Positions 35,270 to 44,204 of a stretch of 64,000 nucleotides of DNA are shown one piece after another. Position 1 is the stretch's first letter; the number at the start of each line of letters is the position of its first letter. Source of the stretch: an uncultured Cohaesibacter sp. (lineage in GTDB: Bacteria > Pseudomonadota > Alphaproteobacteria > Rhizobiales > Cohaesibacteraceae); contig NZ_OY821667.1 in assembly GCF_963682185.1 (NCBI RefSeq), positions 3,981,501 through 4,045,500 on the forward strand, written 5' to 3'. The notes beneath the pieces are model-generated. The model ran no database searches. It was not told where the DNA came from and saw only the letters and a list, made by a program, of their open reading frames with translations. The position numbers were made by a program, and so were the translations under genes.

Positions 35270-36208
35270 CTATATGGCTCCTCGCACTCTGGGATCAATC
35301 AGCGTGATCAGATAGTCGACCACCAGATTGATAACGACATATCCGGACGCGATCACAAGAAAGCACATCTGGATGAGCGGATAGTCTCTGTTGAACAGGG
35401 ATTCAACCAGCAGACTGCCGATTCCGGGCCAGGCAAAAATGGTTTCGACCACAATCATGCCATCGAAAATCTTGGCAAACTGTAGCCCGGTCAGCGTCAG
35501 CGTTGATGGCAAGATGTTCGGCACCACGTGGCTCAAGAGAATGCGAAGCCGCCCCATTCCCTTGGCATTTGCTGTGCGGACATAATCCTGCGACAGCTCG
35601 TCGAGCAGGCGCGCGCGGACAAAGCGCGCAATGACACCGGTAACCGACGTTGCAATGACCAATGCAGGAAGAACCACGTGAGCCAGTGTGCCATGGCCGG
35701 AACTTGGCAAAAGATCGAGGAAAAGCGAGAAGAACAACGCCATCAAAAGCGCCAGCCAGAAATTGGGAATGGACATGCCCACCACACTCAAGGCGGTCAG
35801 GGCTCTGTCGATCCATCCACCCGTACGAGTGGCGCAGAAAAAGCCGATTGGAATGGCTAGTATCAAAGCAGTTGCCAGTGATGTGACACCAAGAAACAGC
35901 GAGCGGCTGATACGAAGGGCCATGTCGCTCGAAACAGCCTCGCCTGTAATGAACGATTGTCCAAGGTCACCACCCAGCGCATCTGTCAGCCAGTGCCAAT
36001 ATTGCAGTGGCATAGGATCATTAAAGCCATTGTCTTGCGCAAATTGCGCGACAGTGGCCGGGTCAGGCAGGGTTCCATCCATCTGGGCAAGGAGCAGTAC
36101 CTCTGCGAAATCTCCAGGAAGCAGCCGCAGCAAGGCAAACCCGACGATAGAGATTACAAACAATAGGATCACAGCCTGGACGAGGCGCTGGAAAAGTTGG
36201 ATCGCCAT
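35270..36208 (-). CDS. ABC transporter permease, DppB/OppB type
   Basis: A 312-residue six-helix permease with the DppB features LLPGDFAEVL near the N terminus, the large loop before helix 2, and an EAA-type loop (RTANAKGMGRLRILLSHVVP). The frame can extend eight codons to a TTG at 36232. I prefer the ATG at 36208 because this puts the upstream palindrome about 41 nt before the start, the same spacing as the sister copy before 37595. It is the first gene of the importer operon. Confidence 0.9.
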   Translation of the reverse strand: MAIQLFQRLVQAVILLFVISIVGFALLRLLPGDFAEVLLLAQMDGTLPDPATVAQFAQDNGFNDPMPLQYWHWLTDALGGDLGQSFITGEAVSSDMALRISRSLFLGVTSLATALILAIPIGFFCATRTGGWIDRALTALSVVGMSIPNFWLALLMALFFSLFLDLLPSSGHGTLAHVVLPALVIATSVTGVIARFVRARLLDELSQDYVRTANAKGMGRLRILLSHVVPNILPSTLTLTGLQFAKIFDGMIVVETIFAWPGIGSLLVESLFNRDYPLIQMCFLVIASGYVVINLVVDYLITLIDPRVRGAI

Positions 36209-36248
36209 AAGAAATATCGGTTCTGGAGACAAATGATTGAATTATTCT

Positions 36249-36263
36249 TGAGTTTTATACTCA
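36249..36263. promoter_or_regulatory. Palindromic operator TGAGT-N5-ACTCA (copy 1)
   Basis: TGAGT TTTAT ACTCA lies 41-55 nt before the dppB-type start. On the minus strand a GAATAAT -10-like sequence follows directly. An almost identical 20-nt stretch occurs at 37638-37652 in the same relative place. The overlap with the core promoter suggests a repressor. No regulator gene of an obvious matching family is adjacent. Confidence 0.65.
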
Positions 36264-36292
36264 TATTTAATTCACTTTGTCCAGATCCGCTT

Positions 36293-36928
36293 CTAACCTT
36301 CCGAAAGCCAGGTGAGGAACCTGTCCAGAAATACCGTTGTCGCAGGCATGAAATGACAGCCATGATGATAGAATGGATCAAGTGTGGTCACGATCAGGGT
36401 TCCGGGGGCGTAACTTGATACATCTTCAAACATCAGGCATTCGCCATTCTGCGTGGCGATCAAGCTTTGCTGGTTCTTGGTCAGAGGATCCAGTGTTCCG
36501 TGCAGATGCCAAGTCGCGGCCTCCTTGGTGACATGGGCCGACATGGGATGATTGGTGTCCACGATTCGCACACCAAGATCGGCCCCTTGCTCAAGCCACC
36601 ACCAGAAATTCGTTTCCATCCCTGTGAAACTGATGTCTGGCAACCACCGATCCGGGAAGGTTTCCCCCATCACGACCAGCCTGCCTCCGGCTTTCATGTA
36701 ACTTTGAAACTGCTCCGATAGCGGTGCGAGATGAAACGCGTTCGTTCTGCATGGAATGATGAGCGTTCCGAACTGTGTCAGATCGGTAAGAGGAACATCC
36801 CTGATATAGATGACCTCATCGAAGAAGCGTGCAAACGGCTCACACCGCAAGGATTGATGGTGATAAGAGAATCCACCATCAATCGCTGCGATGGATTTCT
36901 TCTGGGGGGCTTGCTCGATAGTCATCAT
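36293..36928 (-). CDS. GATase1/ThuA-like protein A
   Basis: A 211-residue soluble protein. It resembles class I glutamine-amidotransferase-like or ThuA-like folds: a first strand (SIAAIDGGFSYHH), FGTLIIPCR, then FQSYMKAGGRLVVMGE, a 'card-house' pattern of strands and helices. The classical nucleophile elbow GxCxG is not present. It is a distant paralogue of the next-door protein at 36954-37595 (FQSYMKAGGRLVVMG versus FESYLACGGTVLFNG). Function is unknown; a ligand-processing or trafficking role with the adjacent importer is possible. Confidence 0.75.
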   Translation of the reverse strand: MMTIEQAPQKKSIAAIDGGFSYHHQSLRCEPFARFFDEVIYIRDVPLTDLTQFGTLIIPCRTNAFHLAPLSEQFQSYMKAGGRLVVMGETFPDRWLPDISFTGMETNFWWWLEQGADLGVRIVDTNHPMSAHVTKEAATWHLHGTLDPLTKNQQSLIATQNGECLMFEDVSSYAPGTLIVTTLDPFYHHGCHFMPATTVFLDRFLTWLSEG

Positions 36929-36953
36929 CGAAAAATCCTTCTCAAAGGGCCAG

Positions 36954-37595
36954 TCACACAGCTACGATCGTATCTTTCAGGCTTGAGCTTTCGCTCAGCC
37001 AGTCGAAGAAGCGTTGAACGTAAGACAGATTTTCCGGAGAACCGATCATCAGAAACCCCCAGATATCATTACCGGCATGAACGAAAATGCGCCCACCACT
37101 CTCGCGCTCGACAATCCAGTCAAGCGGCCAATGGTCCGCACCGATGCTGTTGATGACAAAGGCTCCCTCAGGAGGTGGATTCATCCCGCGGCCATAAAAA
37201 CCAGATACGCCTTTTCTGAATGACAACAGCTCACCGGTGATGCCATCAAACGCAGGATGGTCCGCTTCGCGATGAACGATAAGATCGTTTCTTCCGCGCT
37301 TTGGCAGCGGCTGAAAGCGGGTGAGTTCTGGCAGGAAAGGCTGCGCCACATGGCCGTTGAACAGGACCGTCCCACCGCATGCCAGATAGCTTTCGAACTT
37401 GTCCTTCAACTCCATCAGATGAATCTGATCTGCATGGATAGTCAGAATGACCGCGTCATAGACAGCCCAGTTCAGACGATCGATCTCATATTGTTGCAGA
37501 CCATCGACCCGATGACGATCCAGGCGGGGCGGAAGGGCAGCCAATCCCACAGCAGTATTGTCGACGAACAGAAAACGTCCTTGTGATTTTGCCAT
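36954..37595 (-). CDS. GATase1/ThuA-like protein B
   Basis: A 213-residue soluble protein with the same fold pattern as its neighbour: RFLFVDNTAVG, YDAVILTIHADQ, FESYLACGGTVLFNGH and C-terminal RIFVHAGNDIWGFL. No catalytic Cys is seen. It heads the unit that continues 25 nt later with protein A. The palindrome TGAGT-N5-ACTCA lies 43-57 nt before its ATG, shared with the importer operon, so both are probably induced by the same signal. Confidence 0.75.
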   Translation of the reverse strand: MAKSQGRFLFVDNTAVGLAALPPRLDRHRVDGLQQYEIDRLNWAVYDAVILTIHADQIHLMELKDKFESYLACGGTVLFNGHVAQPFLPELTRFQPLPKRGRNDLIVHREADHPAFDGITGELLSFRKGVSGFYGRGMNPPPEGAFVINSIGADHWPLDWIVERESGGRIFVHAGNDIWGFLMIGSPENLSYVQRFFDWLSESSSLKDTIVAV

Positions 37596-37637
37596 TGGCT
37601 CTCTTTCGCAAGTGCGTTGAAATGCATCATTTTATCT

Positions 37638-37652
37638 TGAGTTCTTTACTCA
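37638..37652. promoter_or_regulatory. Palindromic operator TGAGT-N5-ACTCA (copy 2)
   Basis: TGAGT TCTTT ACTCA, in a 20-nt context that matches copy 1 at 18 positions. On the minus strand GATAAAAT follows at the -10-like place. It sits in the shared region with the divergent gene at 37722, so that gene may be co-regulated. A further half-site (ACTCAAA) occurs twice between here and 37722. Confidence 0.65.
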
Positions 37653-37721
37653 TATTATTTATCGATATTCTTGTATAAAAAACTCAAATTTTGTCAACAG
37701 CGATATGGGAAAACACTCAAA

Positions 37722-38285
37722 ATGAAAAATCCGTACGGCATTGGAGAACGTCACGCACCGACCGTGGATCTGAGAGAAGGCGATTGCCCTCTTTCTTTTA
37801 CGCGGGAGGATTTTATTCGCTATGCCGGACCGGATCAGATCATCGCCACGGCTCTTATGTTTCAGATGCTCAAAAAGGCTTCTGCGGAATTGGCCAATGA
37901 TGGTTTGATCGAAAGAAACGCACTTAAGGTGCAAGTTGGTTTCCCCGGCCCCGGAGTCACAGATATCATTGAGCTTGTTCTTCGCGGCAGCACACGCAAT
38001 GCCGACAATATAACGATAAAAACGGAAGGGCTCCCCGAACAGGCTCCAGAAGCTCTGATCGGGCGCTTCTACTATGAATTCGAGTATGAAGGAAAACGGA
38101 TTGCCCTATGGCCGGTGGATGGCTATTTCACAGAAGAATTTCGCAATATGGTGCGAGGGTTCCAGCCGCGCAAAGGTGATGACGCTGAACAAAGCGCCTA
38201 TCAATCTTTCAAACAGGACTTGATTTCGAGGCTTATGGCTACGGCACCTGACGATCTATTCAATCTGAAAATCCTTAGCCAATGA
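37722..38285 (+). CDS. Hypothetical protein divergent from the GATase-like pair
   Basis: A 187-residue soluble protein that I do not recognise. Features seen are TREDFIRYAGPDQIIATALM near the N terminus, QVGFPGPGVTDIIELVLRG in the middle, and FYYEFEYEGKRIALWPVDG. There is no signal peptide and no membrane helix. An upstream extension to 37671 is possible, but the ATG at 37722 with GGGAA about 10 nt ahead and the better start MKNPYGIGERH are preferred. The palindrome at 37638-37652 lies 70-84 nt upstream, which suggests it belongs to the same regulon as the GATase-like pair and the importer. Confidence 0.78.
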   Translation: MKNPYGIGERHAPTVDLREGDCPLSFTREDFIRYAGPDQIIATALMFQMLKKASAELANDGLIERNALKVQVGFPGPGVTDIIELVLRGSTRNADNITIKTEGLPEQAPEALIGRFYYEFEYEGKRIALWPVDGYFTEEFRNMVRGFQPRKGDDAEQSAYQSFKQDLISRLMATAPDDLFNLKILSQ

Positions 38286-38371
38286 AGCTGTATGATATTT
38301 TGAAGTCGATGGAGCCGCTAAAATTGTCTGTTCGGCCTTAAGTGGAGAGACAAAGGAATAGCAGAACGCGG

Positions 38372-39379
38372 CTATTTGCTTTTCGGGCTCTTGGTGGAGT
38401 CTCGCACCACCAGTTCCGTTGGCAACGTTATCTGGTTGAACGGCGCATCCAGCCCGGCGATCATGGCCATCAACATGTTGACCGCCGAACGCCCCATTTG
38501 CTGCAGAGGCTGGTGCACGGTCGTCAGGGCCGGATGCATCTGTTCGGAAAGGGTAATATCGTCAAAGCCGACAAGGGAAATGTCGTCAGGCACGGAGAGA
38601 CCGGCTTCGCGAATGGCGGACATGGCCCCAAGGGCGCTGACGTCGTTGGACGCGAAAATCGCTGTAGGCCACTCTTTGAGCGCCAGCAGCTGCTTGGCTG
38701 CATCATAGCCACCCAGCTGCATATAGTCCCCCTCACATATCAGGGTGGGGTCCGCATCCAGATTATACTGGGCGACCATATCCTGATAGGCCCTTAATCG
38801 ACTGCGTGCGGAAAGAAGCTTGAGATTACCCGTGATAAAGCCGATGCGCTTGTGGCCCAACTCGATCAAATGGGTCATCGCCTGCCGACCACCCTGATAG
38901 CCATCGGTAATCACTGCAGGGAAGGTGGGTTCGTCAAAAACGGTTTCCACCGTAACCACCGGCAAAGAGGCTTCGCGCAGCTTTTCCAGATAATCGGCTT
39001 CATAGGGCAGCAGCACAATGATGCCGTCTGCGACCTGTTGCAACAGGTTGACCACGCTGGAAGGCGGCTGAGTGTCATTGTCCGGCAGGGAATAGACGAG
39101 CATCTCATAGCCCGCCCCCCGAATGGTGGTACCGATGCCCATAACCATCTCGCCGGTGAAAGAGGTGTGCAGCTGTGCCACGACGCCGATGATATGCGTG
39201 CGACCGTTGGAAAGCTTCTGCGCCAGTGGGTTGGCCACATAGCCCATTTCACTGGCAATGCGCTGGATATCTTCGCGCGTTTTGTCAGAAACTCCAGGCT
39301 TGTCATTCAGCGCACGGGACGCAGTCATGCGTGAGACGCCAGCAACTTTTGCAACATCGGCGAGGGTGGGTTTTGGCAT
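38372..39379 (-). CDS. LacI-family repressor of the sugar ABC operon
   Basis: A 335-residue LacI protein. The N-terminal helix-turn-helix is TLADVAKVAGVSRMTASRAL with the hinge helix NPLAQKLSNGRT, followed by a sugar-binding-like domain ending PTELVVRDST. It is divergent from the binding-protein gene at 39737. A perfect 16-bp palindrome with a central CpG (39656-39671) lies between them, as expected for its operator. Two GTAACGC half-sites (39430-39436, 39443-39449) near its own start suggest autoregulation. Confidence 0.93.
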   Translation of the reverse strand: MPKPTLADVAKVAGVSRMTASRALNDKPGVSDKTREDIQRIASEMGYVANPLAQKLSNGRTHIIGVVAQLHTSFTGEMVMGIGTTIRGAGYEMLVYSLPDNDTQPPSSVVNLLQQVADGIIVLLPYEADYLEKLREASLPVVTVETVFDEPTFPAVITDGYQGGRQAMTHLIELGHKRIGFITGNLKLLSARSRLRAYQDMVAQYNLDADPTLICEGDYMQLGGYDAAKQLLALKEWPTAIFASNDVSALGAMSAIREAGLSVPDDISLVGFDDITLSEQMHPALTTVHQPLQQMGRSAVNMLMAMIAGLDAPFNQITLPTELVVRDSTKSPKSK

Positions 39380-39736
39380 CTTATCTCGTAACCGTCTAGT
39401 TCAGCCTGAATTGGTCAATTGATCACGATGTAACGCTATCGTGTAACGCACCTATCTTGCCCGATAGGTAATTTCATTTTTATTCCGCTTGCCAATCTAT
39501 AGCCTGCAGATAAATCAGTCTTCGACTTTTGTATAGTTTTTTGTAGTCTAAGCCTTTATTTCCTGACTTTAACGGCAGAAAACAGCCTTTGTTGTTGCTC
39601 AGTTTGACCTTCATACAGGCTTTTGCGCTCTTTTCAAGTTTATTGACACACACTAACGTTACCGGTAACGTATCATTTGTAAGATTGAAGGATCAAGCCT
39701 CTGATCTGATCAACTCTTGAAATATGGGAGGAAAGG
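39380..39736. other. Regulatory gap between lacI-type gene and sugar ABC operon
   Basis: A 357-nt AT-rich region without a gene. It holds the promoter and operator of the sugar operon near its right end, and two GTAACGC direct repeats near the regulator start. The ribosome site GGGAGGAAAGG precedes the ATG at 39737. Confidence 0.7.
39643..39671 (+). promoter_or_regulatory. Promoter -35 and overlapping LacI operator
   Basis: TTGACA at 39643-39648 is followed by the perfect palindrome ACGTTACCGGTAACGT at 39656-39671. A TAACGT at a 17-nt spacing could be the -10, so a bound repressor would block RNA polymerase. The start of the first gene is 65 nt downstream. Confidence 0.75.
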
Positions 39737-41029
39737 ATGCAGCTAAAACTTTCAGGGCGCATCGCCGGTCTTCTGTGCGGTGTCGCCATGACAGGTCTTC
39801 TGCCAATGAGCGCATCGGCTGACGACACAAAAATCATCACATCATGGGATTTGCAAACACAGGAACGTACGGTTGCCACGATCCGCGACGCAGCAGACCG
39901 TTTCGAAGCTGCCAATCCCGGCTTCAAGGTCGAAGATGTGCACATCGCAAACGATGCCTATAAAACCAAATTGAAAATTGCGTTCGGTGCAAACGAAGCC
40001 CCTTGTGTCTTCACCAGCTGGGGTGGAGGCCCTCTGCGCGAATATATCAAGGCAGGCAACGTGACCAATCTGACGCCCTATCTGCAAAAGAACAAGGAAT
40101 TCGCCGACCGGTTCCTGCCAGCCAGTTTCTCGCCAGCCAAATATGATGGCGATGTCTATGGCCTGCCTGTGATGGGCACCTCTGTAGCAGTGATCATCTA
40201 CAACAAGGCCATCTTCGAGAAATTCGACATCAAGCCGCCAAAGACCTGGGCGGAGCTGATGGATGTGGTCGAAACCCTCAACGAGCACAAGATCGCGCCG
40301 TTTGCGCTGGCCAACAAGGCCAAGTGGCCCGGCTCCATGTTCTTCGTCTATCTGGCAGATCGCATCGGCGGTCCAGAAGTGTTCCAGAAAGCAGCAGACC
40401 GTGAGCCGGGTGGCTCCTTTGAAGATCCGACCTTCATCAAGGCCGGCAAGTTGCTTCAGGATTTGGTCAAGGCTGGCGGCTTTGCCCGAGGCTATAACGG
40501 GCTCGATTATGACATTGGCGGCTCGCGTCGTCTGCTCTATTCCGGCCGTGCGGCCATGGAACTGATGGGCAGCTGGGAATTCGGCTCAATCGAGAATGAA
40601 AATCCCGACTTTGCCAAGAATGTCGGCTTCTTTACCTTCCCGGCAGTGGAAGGGGGCAAGGGCGACCCGAACAATGCCATCGGCACCATGGGAGACAATT
40701 ATATCTCCATCAACTCCGCGTGCCCTTATCAGGACAAAGCCTTTGAGCTGCTGATGTATTCAACCGATGACACGGCCGCCAAACTGAAGATGGAAGACAA
40801 CAAGATCTTGCCCGTCAAGGACGCCAAGGTTGAAGATCCTTACCTTGCTGACGTGATGGATGCCGTTGCCAAGGCTCCGAGTATCCAGCTCTGGTATGAT
40901 CAGGAGCTGGCGCCATCGCTGGCCGAAGTCCACAAGGATACCACACAGCAACTGCTGGGGCTCTCCATCACGCCGGAAGAAGCTGCCGCCAAGATGGAAG
41001 CCGCTGCCAAGGAGCTTGCGGGCAAATAA
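39737..41029 (+). CDS. CUT1 sugar ABC transporter substrate-binding protein
   Basis: A 430-residue periplasmic protein with a signal peptide (cleavage near SASADD, about residue 27). It is family 1 solute-binding: RFEAANPGFKVE, a Trp/Gly-rich FTSWGGGPLREY, YGLPVMGTSVAVIIYNKAIF and PPKTWAELM. The ligand is probably an oligosaccharide or glycoside, inferred from the beta-glucosidase at the end of the operon. It is the first gene of the LacI-controlled unit and is followed by an intercistronic hairpin. Confidence 0.93.
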   Translation: MQLKLSGRIAGLLCGVAMTGLLPMSASADDTKIITSWDLQTQERTVATIRDAADRFEAANPGFKVEDVHIANDAYKTKLKIAFGANEAPCVFTSWGGGPLREYIKAGNVTNLTPYLQKNKEFADRFLPASFSPAKYDGDVYGLPVMGTSVAVIIYNKAIFEKFDIKPPKTWAELMDVVETLNEHKIAPFALANKAKWPGSMFFVYLADRIGGPEVFQKAADREPGGSFEDPTFIKAGKLLQDLVKAGGFARGYNGLDYDIGGSRRLLYSGRAAMELMGSWEFGSIENENPDFAKNVGFFTFPAVEGGKGDPNNAIGTMGDNYISINSACPYQDKAFELLMYSTDDTAAKLKMEDNKILPVKDAKVEDPYLADVMDAVAKAPSIQLWYDQELAPSLAEVHKDTTQQLLGLSITPEEAAAKMEAAAKELAGK

Positions 41030-41073
41030 TCTCTCTTGAGAGACAATCCGTCGACATTGTGATCGATCTTTCC

Positions 41074-41110
41074 GGCCGCTGCCTTTCAGGGGCAACGGTC
41101 GGGTGCGGCC
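41074..41110 (+). other. Intercistronic hairpin after the sugar-binding-protein gene
   Basis: GGCCGC (41074-41079) pairs with GCGGCC (41105-41110), with an inner TGCC/GGCA pairing. Such structures after binding-protein genes often stabilise the upstream mRNA and reduce read-through into the permeases. Confidence 0.55.
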
Positions 41111-41129
41111 AAATGAAGGGATACTCCTC

Positions 41130-42056
41130 ATGTCTGGTGGATCTCAACAATCCATGACACTTCGTTCAAGACAATCCTACCGGCGAGCGCAAAAGCTGGC
41201 CCCGTTTGTCTTCCTCGCTCCGGCAATCATCCTGTTGTCGGTCTTCCTCCTCTATCCGTTGATCTACAGTTTCCAGCTGTCGTTCCTGGATTGGAACGGG
41301 CTGGGCAATGGTGCCCGCTTCAACGGGCTGGATAATTGGGAGCGGCTGCTCTCCGATGCCATATTCTGGCAATCGGCGCTGAACAACATCTATCTGGCTG
41401 TCTTCTCGGTGCTGATCCAGCTGCCCATCGCGGTGGTGCTGGCTGTGGTGCTGGATGAAGCGGCCAAGGGATCGCGGATACTCAAGATCCTCTATTTCAT
41501 CCCGTTGCTCATGTCGAGCGTGGCGCTGGGGGTGCTGTTCAAGAACATCTTTGACCCCAACTTTGGCCCCATCAACGCCATTCTCTCAGAACTGGGTCTT
41601 TATGACTGGACACAAGACTGGCTGGGCGATCCTGATCTGGCGTTGGGCTCGGTCATTGCCGTTGTTTGCTGGCAGAATGTGCCATTCTACATGGTGCTGT
41701 TCCTCGCTGCCCTTTCTTCCTTCCCCCGGGAGATTGTGGAAGCGGCCAATCTGGATGGCGCCAGCCAGTCGACCATCTTCTGGCGATTGAAGTTGCCCCA
41801 TCTGCAAGGCACGTTCCGCACGGCGGTGCTGCTCGCGGTCATTGGGTCCATGCGTTATTTCGACCTTGTCTATGTGATGACGGACGGCGGGCCCGAGCAT
41901 TCCTCGGAAATGATGGCGACCTACATGTACCACACCGTCTTCAACTCCTTTGAAATGGGCTATGGCAGCACCATTGCCTCGGCGATGTTCATCATCATCA
42001 CCGTGATTGCCGCTATCTCCATGCGTCTTTCCAAACGCTTTGAAACGGAGGTCTGA
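41130..42056 (+). CDS. CUT1 sugar ABC transporter permease (MalF/UgpA-like)
   Basis: A 308-residue six-helix permease. An N-terminal basic stretch precedes LAPAIILLSVFLLYPLIYSF. The EAA loop is EIVEAANLDGASQSTIFWRL, and VYVMTDGGPEHSSEMMATYMY is the usual C-terminal marker. The frame could start at a GTG at 41103, but the ATG at 41130 with AAGGGA upstream is preferred. It is separated by 3 nt from the next permease. Confidence 0.94.
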   Translation: MSGGSQQSMTLRSRQSYRRAQKLAPFVFLAPAIILLSVFLLYPLIYSFQLSFLDWNGLGNGARFNGLDNWERLLSDAIFWQSALNNIYLAVFSVLIQLPIAVVLAVVLDEAAKGSRILKILYFIPLLMSSVALGVLFKNIFDPNFGPINAILSELGLYDWTQDWLGDPDLALGSVIAVVCWQNVPFYMVLFLAALSSFPREIVEAANLDGASQSTIFWRLKLPHLQGTFRTAVLLAVIGSMRYFDLVYVMTDGGPEHSSEMMATYMYHTVFNSFEMGYGSTIASAMFIIITVIAAISMRLSKRFETEV

Positions 42057-42059
42057 GCG

Positions 42060-42893
42060 ATGCAAAAGAAACCGTTCAAAATCTCGAAAATCGCCTTTCC
42101 CGTGCTTGGCCTGTTCTGGCTTCTGGTCACCACGTTGCCCTTCATCTTCGTGGCTTTCACCAGCTTCAAGAGCCTGCAGGAGACCTACACCAATGCGGTC
42201 TGGATGCCGCCAGAGCATTGGAATTTTGACAATTACATCCAGTTGCTCAATGGATCCTTCCTGACCTATCTGCGCAACTCGATCTTTGTGATTTCCGTCT
42301 CTGTCATTCTTATTGTGCTTGTCAGCTCCATGGCGGCCTATGCGCTGGCGCGGCTCAAATTCCGCTTCAACAATCTGCTGTTCGGCCTCATCGTGGCAGG
42401 CATGATCGTGCCGCTGCATGTCACGCTCGTGCCCATCTATCTGATGATCAAGAATATGGGCCTGTATGACACCATGTTCGCCCTCATCGGCCCCTATGTC
42501 GCCTGTAGCCTGCCGATTTCGGTGTTCATTCTCACCGAGTTCATGCGGCAGGTGCCCAAAGAGCTTGAGGAAGCCGCCTTTCTGGATGGCTGTGGCCCGT
42601 TCAAGATTTTCTTCAAGATCTTCTTCCCGCTGTCGGGGCCGGGCATCTCCACTGTGGCCATCTATAACGGCATCATGCTGTGGAACGAGTTTGTCTTTGC
42701 CTATGTGCTGACCAGCTCGCCTGGCACGCGCACCCTGCCGCTCGCCGTTTGGGATTTCCAGGGGCAATATGCCGCCGATATCCCGGCGATCCTTGCCGTG
42801 GTCACGCTCAGCACCCTGCCATTGATCATCGTCTATGCCATCGGTCAGGAAAAGATCGTCAACGGCATGATGGCCGGATCTTTGAAGGGATAG
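42060..42893 (+). CDS. CUT1 sugar ABC transporter permease (MalG/UgpE-like)
   Basis: A 277-residue permease with the MalG-type start ([20 protein letters not shown]), [17 protein letters not shown], and the EAA loop [20 protein letters not shown]. It starts 3 nt after the partner permease and ends just before a 41-codon small frame. Confidence 0.94.
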   Translation: MQKKPFKISKIAFPVLGLFWLLVTTLPFIFVAFTSFKSLQETYTNAVWMPPEHWNFDNYIQLLNGSFLTYLRNSIFVISVSVILIVLVSSMAAYALARLKFRFNNLLFGLIVAGMIVPLHVTLVPIYLMIKNMGLYDTMFALIGPYVACSLPISVFILTEFMRQVPKELEEAAFLDGCGPFKIFFKIFFPLSGPGISTVAIYNGIMLWNEFVFAYVLTSSPGTRTLPLAVWDFQGQYAADIPAILAVVTLSTLPLIIVYAIGQEKIVNGMMAGSLKG

Positions 42894-42896
42894 GCC

Positions 42897-43022
42897 ATGA
42901 CAGAGCATCGACCCAACCAATTGAACCAAGCCTTTTTCCCTCGCCGCTCGATGCATCCCCTTGATGGGCAGGCGCCGCGGCAGACCAAAGACATCTCTGC
43001 AAAGAGGATCCATCAGTCATGA
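42897..43022 (+). CDS. Possible 41-residue small protein or coupling peptide
   Basis: An ATG at 42897, with AAGGGA 6 nt upstream and overlapping the end of the permease gene, opens 41 codons that stop at 43020-43022. The stop overlaps the ATG of the ATPase gene (ATGA). The peptide is basic and Gln/Pro/Arg-rich, with no membrane helix. Its clean ribosome site and start-stop overlap suggest that it is translated, perhaps only to couple ATPase synthesis to the permeases. It may have no function as a protein. Confidence 0.4.
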   Translation: MTEHRPNQLNQAFFPRRSMHPLDGQAPRQTKDISAKRIHQS

Positions 43023-44179
43023 CAAGCATTTCCCTAGACAATGCAGCCAAACGATTTGGCCGGGTGACCGTGCTGAATGACATCAATCTGGACATCGAGG
43101 ATGGCAAATTCTGCGTCTTCCTTGGCCCTTCCGGCTGTGGCAAATCCACCCTTTTGCGCATGATCGCCGGCATCGAGTCTCTCTCCGATGGCGAGCTGAA
43201 GATCGGTGGCCAGCGCATGAACGAGGCCTTGCCCGCCGAGCGCCGTGTGGCAATGGTGTTCCAGAATTATGCGCTTTACCCCCATATGAGCGTGTTCGAG
43301 AATATGGCGTTCGGCCTCAAGCAGGCCAAGACACCAAAGGATGAAATCACCAATCGGGTCAATGAGGCAGCCCGCATCCTGCAAATTGAAAATCTGCTCG
43401 AGCGCAAGCCCAAGGAGCTGTCCGGGGGGCAGCGCCAGCGCGTAGCCATTGGTCGGGCCATCGTGCGTCAGCCTGCGGTATTCCTGTTCGATGAGCCTCT
43501 ATCCAACCTCGATGCCGCCCTGCGAGTGCATATGCGCACCGAGATTGCCAATCTGCATCGCAAATTTCCCGAAGCCAGCATGATCTATGTGACCCACGAC
43601 CAGACCGAAGCGATGGCGCTGGCCGACAAGATCGTGTTGCTGCGTGCAGGGGACGATGTGATCAAGAAGGGCTCCATTGCCCAAATCGGCTCGCCGCTCG
43701 AGCTGTATCACCGGCCGCAAAATCTTTTTGTGGCAGGGTTTCTCGGCTCCCCTTCCATGAATTTTCTACCAGTCACTCTTACGGGCGCGTCCAGCGAAGG
43801 GGCAACGGTCAAGCTGGAAAGTGGCGAAGAGCTGTTTGTGCCTGTATCCGCCAGCCATCTGGCTGCGGGTACATCCCTGACGCTTGGCATCCGCCCCGAG
43901 CATATGCTGCCCGTTGGTGAGGATGTGAGCGAGCAGGTCTTTTCCCGACCTCTCAATGCGGTCGAGAATTTTGGCGAATATAGCTTCCTCTATCTCTCAA
44001 GCAATGCCGAGCAGCCAATGATTGCCAAGGTCTCCGATGAAGCCGTGGTGAATGTGCGCGGTGCCATTCGCTTCCATGTGCGTCCAGAGCTTTGCCATCT
44101 GTTCGACGGGGGAGGCGAAGCGCTGACCCATCTCAACCCCGCCCCCAAATCTCTCAGCTTCGACGCTCTTTCGCTGTGA
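43019..44179 (+). CDS. CUT1 sugar ABC transporter ATP-binding protein (UgpC/MalK-like)
   Basis: A 386-residue ATPase. Walker A is GPSGCGKST (36-44), the Q-loop is in [11 protein letters not shown], the signature is LSGGQRQR at about 134, Walker B is [12 protein letters not shown], and the switch His is in [14 protein letters not shown]-terminal TOBE-like regulatory region follows (SPSMNFLP onward). It energises the two permeases just upstream. The start overlaps the stop of the 41-codon frame. Confidence 0.95.
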   Translation: MTSISLDNAAKRFGRVTVLNDINLDIEDGKFCVFLGPSGCGKSTLLRMIAGIESLSDGELKIGGQRMNEALPAERRVAMVFQNYALYPHMSVFENMAFGLKQAKTPKDEITNRVNEAARILQIENLLERKPKELSGGQRQRVAIGRAIVRQPAVFLFDEPLSNLDAALRVHMRTEIANLHRKFPEASMIYVTHDQTEAMALADKIVLLRAGDDVIKKGSIAQIGSPLELYHRPQNLFVAGFLGSPSMNFLPVTLTGASSEGATVKLESGEELFVPVSASHLAAGTSLTLGIRPEHMLPVGEDVSEQVFSRPLNAVENFGEYSFLYLSSNAEQPMIAKVSDEAVVNVRGAIRFHVRPELCHLFDGGGEALTHLNPAPKSLSFDALSL

Positions 44180-44204
44180 TGCGTGCTTTCAAGGACTGAA
44201 AATA

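Noticed and set aside
41586-43013. A 475-codon minus-strand frame across the sugar permease genes
   Set aside because: It is antisense to two clear ABC permeases, is rich in His/Asp/Glu/Arg as expected from reverse reading of hydrophobic codons, and has no family features.
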